Source of the DNA: Oegoconia quadripuncta
Taxonomy: Eukaryota; Arthropoda; Insecta; Lepidoptera; Autostichidae
Direction of reading: 5' to 3'
Length of the DNA: 64,000 bases
NCBI GenBank assembly: GCA_949316235.1
Contig: OX438760.1
Coordinates: 3,288,501-3,352,500 of the forward strand
Shown here: positions 42,366-51,500 of the stretch, piece after piece
Layout: each line of letters starts with the position of its first letter
Numbering within the stretch: the stretch's first letter is position 1
Notes under the pieces: generated by a model
Told to the model about the DNA's origin: nothing
Databases searched by the model: none
Seen by the model: the letters and a program-made list of their open reading frames with translations, nothing else
Position numbers and translations under genes: made by a program

Positions 42366-43490
42366 GGAGAAGGAAAATATCGCGAGGAAACCTGCATGCC
42401 TGAGAAATAAAAATTCAAAGGCATGTGAAGTCCCTAACCCGTATTGAGCCAGCATGGTGGACTATGACCCATACTTCCTAAATGTACGAGGGAAGGCCTG
42501 TATCCCTGCAGTGGGGTGTTTACGGACAAATGGAGCGTCCTAGAAGTAAATTATGATAACTCGTATGTTATCCATTTATCCTTACTTATATGTCGCTTTT
42601 GTGGTACCAAATTAAGCTATCGAACGCAATAATTTTACATGGTACGAGGCCGTAGATCATCTGCTTAATAAAATAATCTAGCATTAAGTGTATTAGACTT
42701 GTGATTTATGCTAGTAATCAATCTCATAGTAACATTTCACTGGGTGTGAGTCACAAAGGCAAGTGAGACACCCAAATGAAAAATTTGAGCATCTAAATGC
42801 ATGTACATAATTCAGGATTTAAAACATAGGTACGGTATGCTCAGATTTCACGGTTGTAGTCATTTATTTAGAATGTGTATAGACAGCAGACCAAATAAAA
42901 CTAAGGAATTCTTACCGAAATAATATAAAGCGCTTATTATCCTATTTGTAGCAAATCTATTTAGGAAATCGGAAGCTACGTAGCGCTTTTTTTTTTTAAT
43001 CTGATTAGTTTTAGGAGGGTTTTTTTCTAATAAGAAAATGTCACCCTCATAGACATTGCAAAGAGAGGTTATCAACTACCTTAATGTCTACGATTTTCTG
43101 CTACTCTGGCTAATTTGTAAAGAGCTTTGGCCTTGTCTGAAGTGGGAAAGGCCAAAATACTTATTACACATACCTACTTCACAAGTGTAATTTACCAAGA
43201 TAAAAGATAAAAAAAAACGTAGCGCTTATTACACTATCCTAAATGCATTCATTGCTGGTTCAAAATCAAAAAATGCTTTAATTTGTAGGTACACAGGGTA
43301 CACTTAAAATAGTCAAGATTTTATATTTTTTAAGCTACTGCTTGTTCAAAAGCCAATTTTCCCCTGAGAAGAACAAGGAAGAAACTCGAGAGGTTGTTCT
43401 TTCTTTTAAAAAAGGTTTTTATGTTACAAAATTATTAATTATTATTTTATATTATTATTGAAAGTTCAAGGAAAGACCTAACCTCCCAGC
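42366..43490. other. No recognisable gene
   Basis: AT-rich. 42480-42545 has a degenerate 'ggcctgtatccctgcagtggg' RTE-type end. Otherwise nothing seen. Confidence 0.35.
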
Positions 43491-43529
43491 ACTGTATGCC
43501 GAATGCATTTAGGATGGAAGTAATGCGGT

Positions 43530-43675
43530 TGCTTCCCTTCCTTTGTACACCATCACTAACTTATGCTGCACAATATTCTGCCATTATTAAGCTCCAAAAG
43601 TTAGAATGCACAAATTATAAGAATTATAAACAGAAATGCTACTTCACTCGCCGAGATCCCGCCAAAAAGCCCCTT
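43530..43675 (-). repeat. Repeat family D, truncated copy
   Basis: Reverse complement of the first about 145 bp of the unit (from 'tttttggcgggatctcggcgag'). Confidence 0.85.
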
Positions 43676-43904
43676 TAGAAATCCTTGTCTGTCGTGTTTA
43701 GCGACCGAAAAATTACTATGAATACTCATATCTGCCGTGTAATTTAAAAATGGAACTATTCTTTTCCGAAACATAGCGACCACAGTGATAATTTATCGAA
43801 GGTTTTATTTCAATAGAAAGCTGTTCGATAAAAGAAAAAAACAAATGAATATTTTGGCGCGTGAATAATTATCGTTGTTCGTCATTTATTTTCTTTGGAA
43901 TGGG

Positions 43905-44300
43905 CTTTTTGGCGGGAACTCGGCGAGTGAAGTAGCATTTTTCTTTATAATTCTTATAACTTGTGCATTCTGACTTTTGAAGCTTAATAATGGCAGAATA
44001 TTGTGCAGCAAACGTTAGTGATGGTGTACAAGTGAAGGGAAGTGTAAATTAAAGTGCGTAACGGAGCTTTCGGGTTCCCACAAGAAGCTGCCATAATCTT
44101 TTGTAAAGCATTCTGCCACTTTACTGAAGAATGACTTGACCGTGACTAGACTCTGTATATGCCAAGTATACGACGAATTACTTGTTTTGACTGAGACTGA
44201 CTTACAAACTGAAGAAATAAGAGAAATAAGACATGGCTGTTATGGGCTAGATCCCTTTGCCTTCTCCTAGAGGAGAGAATGAAACGAAAAAAAAAAATTT
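43905..44300 (+). repeat. Repeat family D, full copy
   Basis: Nearly identical to 26235-26640, including the 'aagtgaagggaagtg' variant. It lies about 230 bp from the inverted truncated copy at 43530. Confidence 0.9.
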
Positions 44301-44309
44301 CTTTGGAAT

Positions 44310-44565
44310 GTACCCCAAAGATAATATTTGGTCTGCTCCCAATCTAGCATGTCTCTGATTTGTCTTTTTGATTTACATCCATGTACACACACATAACAAA
44401 TTTTACATATGAAATATACAACTAAAACAATAAAAACACAAGTACAGAAACATCAAATGTTATGTGTGTGTTGCAGTATACAAGAGGCGGGCAAAACACT
44501 GCTGAAACCTGAGAATTGGTCGTGGGACAAATGGAATTTTAAATGTGTTTTTTGACTTTGACTAC
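44310..44565 (-). repeat. LINE 3' UTR fragment, family shared with 61300-61515
   Basis: 'atccatgtacacacacataacaaa', 'acaactaaaacaataaaaa', 'gaggcgggcaaaacactg', 'gtcgtgggacaaatggaattt' occur in both places in the same order. Probably a Jockey/CR1-like 3' end in reverse. Confidence 0.65.
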
Positions 44566-44864
44566 AGGGCAAACCGGATACTTGAAATCTGCTCATACCA
44601 TTTTGAGCAATAAGCAACAAAAAATAATTGAAATGCCCAATATGTTTGTCATAATGGTACATTTCTTCAACAAGTAACGCCGGTGGTTTTCTACCTCCGG
44701 TTCAATTGCATTAAAAATACATGGTGATTTTTCATTGGCCGAGAAAATTAATTGGACCTTGAATTCTTGAGAAGAATTTAATTCCACTATTCCGAACAAA
44801 TATTGCATTTTTTTTTATAAAAATACATAAAAACTTTTAATATAGGACGGATTTATGCACGACG
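44566..44864. other. Unassigned open frame on the minus strand
   Basis: 44593-44808 minus encodes a hydrophilic stretch ending in a hydrophobic segment. There are no splice context or family clues. Confidence 0.25.
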
Positions 44865-45035
44865 GCTAAACGCTTAGCCTCAAACAAATTCTGAAGTTAA
44901 GTTAAAATGAGGCCGAAAGTGGAACTCCCAACATTTTAGTTAAATGCTATTTCCATATTACCACTTAGAAATAAGACGGTGGTAATATTCCCTGGGAAAT
45001 CGAACCAGCGACCTCCATTTTGTAGGCCCAATTAC
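44865..45035 (-). repeat. SINE family 1, decayed copy
   Basis: Keeps 'aagttaagttaaaatgaggccgaaagtgg' and the head 'tcgaaccagcgacctccattttgtaggccc'. Confidence 0.55.
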
Positions 45036-45338
45036 GCGATTAAAATAAAAGTTAGTCCTAGAACAAAAAAAACTTCTAAATTTTCTCGGGCGATTAAAAA
45101 ATAACGGTGTACAAAGATAAGAAATATAGATTTTGCCGATACACTGGTATAAAACGAGTGAAAAATGTGTATGTTATATCGTTTAAATTAGCAATTATAT
45201 AGAGAGCCTAGACGGATCTTTGTGTATGGCGGATATTGTCGCATTTACAGAAACGTACGTAATCGTGTTTAGTTTTTCATGCATAATTTTAACACTACCA
45301 CATACATATTTTCCACTCTTTTTACAGTTATACAACGA

Positions 45339-45524
45339 TTATTGTGGTGGATTGCAGATCGCTGACGATGCGATATAGGTTTGCAATTCCAAGATGTTAG
45401 CTTTCACTTGGGCGATGCAGCGTGGTGTGTCGTCAGTGGCGCAGTTTTGACGGACGTTGTTTTCCATCAACTTCAACAGATAACGGAGGGTGTATAATGA
45501 AGTCTCGTGGTCTGGCACCTCCAT
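45339..45524 (-). CDS. p53: p53 A, last exon (C-terminus and stop)
   Basis: Acceptor tatgtcctcag, phase 0, 61 codons then stop. Reads MEVPDHETSLYTLRYLLKLM and later VKANILELQTYIASS. Helical and leucine-rich, in the place of a p53 oligomerisation region, though I cannot match it to the vertebrate tetramer motif. Confidence 0.75.
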   Translation of the reverse strand: MEVPDHETSLYTLRYLLKLMENNVRQNCATDDTPRCIAQVKANILELQTYIASSAICNPPQ

Positions 45525-48500
45525 CTGAGGACATATTTGTTGTCACTGTTTGGCAAACGAGGTCATGACTGCAAACTGAGTGTAAGGGATGTAAAGCGGT
45601 AAAGTTGTCCCGGTAAAATCCGAAAAAAAAAACTATATTACGTAAAATATGGTAAATTTGGTAAAAAAACGTATTAAATTACTACTAAAAAAATGTTGCG
45701 TTGGAAAATGAGGCGGTAGCATTGGGTTTTCGCTTCATAAAAGTTCCGGGCTCATGCAACAGCAGGCGCTAATACTTCGTACCATAATTTTCGCAAACAA
45801 GGTTGTTTTCGAATAAACATTATGAATATTCATGCGCGTGTAGTCTGTTGGACAAAACCAAGTCAACTAATCGCCGGTTGCTCAGTCGACAACTCGAACG
45901 ACAACGGTATCTAGATAGAGCATACCCTGGACCTTTTTTATCCCGATAAAGTGTGTAGTTCCCGCGGGATAAACAAATTAAAACATCCGCGATAAAGTTA
46001 TTCCACGCAGGCGGAGCTGCGGGTACAAAGCTAGTATTTTTAATAAATCTAATATCCAACTTCATCTTGTTCTCCTAATGCAGTGCCCCTTGAGATAAGT
46101 GGAGGGTACCCGAGGCCAGCAGAGTGCCCATTGAAGCAAGTGGAGTGCCCCTTAACATAAGTGGACTAGTACTTAAACTGAGTGGTTTATCTTATCTAGC
46201 TATTGATCTGATTTCAGAAGCTGGTAAAATATTTGTAATTTGATTACATCTATTATTCAAATCACACTCAATCATAGATAACGTACCAAGTATATAAATT
46301 TATATGTAAATACGGGCAAGATACCAGATATGGAATATTATCAATCACACATGTACAGACGGATCTCCCTAAAAGTATTATATGGACCGTATGGACCGAA
46401 GCACTCTAGCACCATCTATTAGAAAGTATTCATACAATATCAACACTCAAACCAAATCTATAATAATATGTCACATATAAATGAGTAAGAAAATTTCGTC
46501 AGCTGTGCTAATTGATATCGTGCTCTAGTGGCAAGCGACACGAGTGCTTAGGTAACGTCTTTCGAAAATACACGGTTTTCGAATCCGGCTAAGACAATTT
46601 TTATTCGACTTTTTTTCTATTTGGATTTTTTTTTTTATAAAGGAAAATAAAACGTAAACACTTCATTAAAATAATAAAAAGGTAAGGAAAATAAGAAAAG
46701 TAAAAATTTTTGGAGGTAACACTTAGCCCATGTGATACTTTTAGGATGATTGGTTTGTACACATACACTTTATTGTACAAAAATTTTACATACACTTTAT
46801 ATGTAATCCATAACTCGGGAGCATGCTCGTATCTGTATTGATCACACAAATATTCACCTCACGCAGGGTCAACATCCACTTAACCAATGGTAGTCAAGAT
46901 CCCTCTTCCTCCACACATAGTACATATATCAATCTCCCACAGGTTTTGTTTCAGTGGTCGCAGAACTAGGGTGACTCACCGACGGCAGCATGACGGTGCC
47001 GCGATGCTCCAGCTTCACCCTCTTGCCGCGGGGGGGAGCCCCGGCGCCGGGCCGCTTGACGCCCGCGGTCGGCTCCCCGTTGGTTCGTTTCTCGTCGTTC
47101 CGCATGTCGCGGATGGGAGACGCGCTCACTTTCGCCTTCAGCAACCGCCGCCCGTACACTCTACCGCTGAGAGGATACAATACAATGTCAAGAAAATTTT
47201 GAAAAAGGTAGTACGGATAGCGAACGTTCAGAGGGAGACAGTGGAATAAATTCGACGAGAGGCAGTGAGATAACTTTAAAGAGTGACATCGAGATAAAGC
47301 CAATAACAGTGAGATAAGTTTAAACCGCCTCCGTGGCTGAATGTAAACAACATTGGGTTTACGTTAACATCCCCAGCGGAGTACGTTTAAGTACTCGGTT
47401 TGGTTGGTGGTAGGGCATTTTATGTCCGCCTGGCTAGCTGCCACCATCTTATCTGTCGCTGTAGACGACAATCACAGATCATAAATAATAATATGTTAAG
47501 GCCATCACACCTCAATATGAATGTATGTAAAAGCAGTTACATCAATTACTCGGAACACCCGCTAGTTGAGTGACATCGCATTGTAAGCCATTAGAAAAAT
47601 GAAACAGACTGTATGATCATGCGTGCTCTGTCTAACTCGTACTCTCACTAGTGGGGGTACTTACCATGTATATAAATATAAGACAAAAGGAAAATATAAT
47701 GAGTTGTGTGAAAAGTTTTCTTCCTGCAAAGTGAACCCCGCTCCTGAAAATCCTACAGCCGCCAAGCAGTAATGTTATTAGCATTGTTATGTTCCGGTTG
47801 TCAGAGATAAGATAGCCAGTCCCCGAAATGTGTTGGGGTTTCCGGGTCAGTACGCTTCCACCTTCGACCTCATCTTCGCTTAACATCAGGTGTGATTGAG
47901 GTCAAGTACGAACCCGTCGTGCATAAGTGTCTACAAGTTTTCTTCCTGCAAAGTGAACCCCGCTCCTGAAAATCCTACAGCCGCCAAGCAGTAATGTTAA
48001 TAGCATTGTTATGTTCCGGTTGTCAGAGATAAGATAGCCAGTCCCCGAAATGTGTTGGGGTTTCCGGGTCAGTACGCTTCCACCTTCGACCTCATCTTCG
48101 CTTAACATCAGGTGTGATTGAGGTCAAGTACGAACCCGTCGTGCATAAAAAAAAAGTTTAAAGAGGAACAGTAAAATAAAGAGTGACAGTGAGATAATGA
48201 CATCGATCAATTAGTTTGTAAATTAATTTTATTAATTTTGGGATGAATATCTTTACATTTATTTATTTCACTGTTGAACATAGGCCTCCCTTGTAGAATG
48301 CCAGAGCGGTCGGACCGACATAATTTCTTATGTTCTGCAGTGGACCATCCCATTTGCTTTAATGAGCAAGTCCATAGCGATGAGTACTCACGTGCTATCC
48401 TCCAGGTCGAAAACTATAGCGATGGAGCGGCGGTTGATGCCTGTAGAGCAGGAGTTCATGCAGCAAAAGTTGTACGCGTGAGTGAATGGCCCTGGAGAGT

Positions 48501-51500
48501 CCATGGGAAACTCCACCAGCACAGAGTACCTGCATGACAACACCACGTTAAGTACGCGTTAAAAGCCCCGTCCCATACCTAATAATCAAACAAATTTACA
48601 TAATTTCGAACACCTTCGCCGCGTGCGGAAATGACGCGAATATATTTAAATAAATCTATTAACATTAGCATCGCAATATATTAGCGACAACTTAATGTTT
48701 GTTAGAAGATAGATCTAGTTTCTGTTCTGTCCAGTTGCCCATTTACAACGAGATTTCTATAGATTTAGGTATCCCCTTACCAAGAATCGGGTCGGTCCGA
48801 GCCGCAGTAGTAAAGGCCCGCGGTTCCGAGCTCGCGGGTCGACAGCAGAACGTTGCCGAGGATATGTGGCTGGTTCAGGATATCTGGTAACGGTGATGGA
48901 TTCAATGAGTAATAAACGAGTGGGATACTTCTTTTCATACTGGAGTTAATGTGGATTTACAAAGCAAACCGCCTCCGTGGCTCAATGTGAACAAGTTAGG
49001 GTTTACGAAGCGGAAGTCGCAGGTTCGATCCCCAGCGCAACACATATTTAGTACTCGGTTTGGTTGGTGGTAGGGTCAGGCCTCCGTCACTCGCTCAAAG
49101 TCGCGCGATAAGTACCTACCGGCTAGCCGTGCGTTCGAACACACAATTGAGCACAGGGGTGCCACAAGCGCGCCGCGCGGCATGTACGTATCTACCTTAC
49201 TGCGTATTATTGGATCTTTTGGCGGGTGATTATTTCTACTACCTTGAGTAAAATTTCATACTCAAAATGACTCTCAGGTCGGTACGTAAGAAAAGAGCGT
49301 AGAGCGAGAAAAGTCCGCGTCCCCCACTGGCAGTAATACCACAGATAATACCAGCCAGTTATTAGCGCCCGCGCCGCGCCGGGCCGTCCCGGCAGACAGA
49401 CCCGGCGCGGCGCGCGCTGTCACAATGACACTGGCCACTCACTTTGCGCCGCGCGACGGCGCCCATTATTAAAAACCTAGCGGCTAGTGACAAAACAATG
49501 AATCTCGAATTTTTCAGCGTCATTTTTTTTGTATACTGAATTGAACTAGTTTACTGGGGTAAGAAAAAGCCGTACGAAATATACTATTAAAATATACACA
49601 AGCGTTTTAACAATGTCGAATTCACGACATTGTTGTGCGGTATCGTCGTTGTCGTTTTTCACATTGCCAAAAGAGTGTAATGTAAGTGTTTATTTTTCGG
49701 TATATTTTTACAAAAAACTTTTCATCGAACTTAATGGGCCGGCCTGGGAGCAATTTGTATGATATATTAAAATCAATATAATTTAATTCTTTGTGGCCAT
49801 GCTTCCCACATGATTATTTAATTAAACTTTTTGTCAGATTCCGAATTTTTGCCGTTATTAAATTTACAAATGCAAAGTTTAGGGAGGGTAAAAAACAAAT
49901 TGACCATTTTGTAAAATTAAATAATTTATAAAACAATTTCGAGTTTTATTTCATTGGACCAACCCTAACGTATTCTCGCATCGGCAAAACGTCATCGCGC
50001 GTTGTGCGCTTGGAAACGCTCCGTTGAGTCAAAGCCGTTAAGTTCATTTTTCCTCGCGTTCGCTTGACAGCTAGAAAGAATGCGTAGGTATTTGTCGTTT
50101 TGCAGGGAAGTGATGTATCTGTTACTTTAGTAACTTATTGGTAATCTGTGGTAGGGTATTTTAAATGTCCGCCTGGCTAGCTACCACCATCTTATCTAAA
50201 CCTGCCGCCAAACAGCAATGTTAATAGCATTGTTGTGTTCCGATTATCAGAGATAAGATAGTCAGTCCTCCAAATAAGATAGGGTTTCGGGGTCAGAACG
50301 CCTCCACCTTCGGCCTCATCTTCATTTAACATCAGGTGTGATTAAGATCTAGTGCTGACCCCATTGTGCATAAAAAAAAACTGTCCACTGTATTTTTCCT
50401 ATGCACGGCGGGTTTGCGTTACACCTCAAACACGCCTGATGTTAAGTGAAGATGAGGCCGAAGGTAGCAGCACCGATTCCGAACCCCCAACTTACTTAAG
50501 AAATAATATCTAACAGACGAAATACAACAATGCTATTCACATTGCTGCTTGGCGGCAGACTTTGATAAGATGGTGGTAGCTAGCCAGGACATTTAAAATG
50601 CCCTACCACCAACCAACCACTTCGTATGCGCGTTTCTATCAAAACATATGCAATTATCTGCTTTATGGGCAACGATATGGAACTTTCAACCTGTAGTCAG
50701 ACTGCCAATTGCTTTGGGAATTGCTATCGTTTATGACGTCAATGCAATGCCAAGGACAGAAAGTGCATCGATATGGCTATCGTTATAGCTTTGAGTTCGG
50801 CGGGAGAGCCCCAGCTCTAATCCCACTAGATCGTATGTTTGAGTATACTATCAGCAATTCACCTTTGTTACATGGCAGGTCTTGGCTTGTATGCTGCCGG
50901 CACCTCACGACTTTCTGCTCGGCCTGGTCCTCCTGTGCGAATATGACAGTGGACCGAATGAACATCGGTTTTGGGGTCTTGTTGTAATTCCACTTAAATT
51001 CTATAGGGAAGCTGGCCAACACGACAGTGTATAGTTGTTTCTCGACGTCGGAATACTGGAAAGAGAAATATGTTTCATATCGTTATCGCATAATATTCAT
51101 GTGTTCAGTGTCGGTGGCTCAAGACGCGGTCTCATAGGACTCACAAGGCGATTTTAAATCTGCATCCATATTTTGTACAACCTGACTGTTCTATAAAGAT
51201 TGCACTCATACACCCAAAGGCCGCCTGGAGGAGATCGGTTATACTTAAAAACTAAGCCACACCAACTTAAAAAATCGTTTTACGCTATCTGGAAAGGAAA
51301 GTCTTCGTCCAGAAAGGTTCGTAGGAATCCTCGGTAGTATCCAAGGCCAGCTAACACAACCTCATCAATTCGTCCTGAGCAGTTACAGCTGTCTTTAAAG
51401 CGGATATGTCGACCATTTAACCATCTCCACACGACTTCTAACTTACCCAATAATTTTTGCCAGACTTATCTATGCGAAAAATCTTTAAAAGTCATACTTT

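Noticed and set aside
49613..49682. Short ATG frame (HCCAVSSLSFFTLPKE) ending at gtaagt, resembling a THAP start
   Set aside because: The first cysteine pair and basic middle of THAP are incomplete and no inverted repeats flank it; too weak to call.
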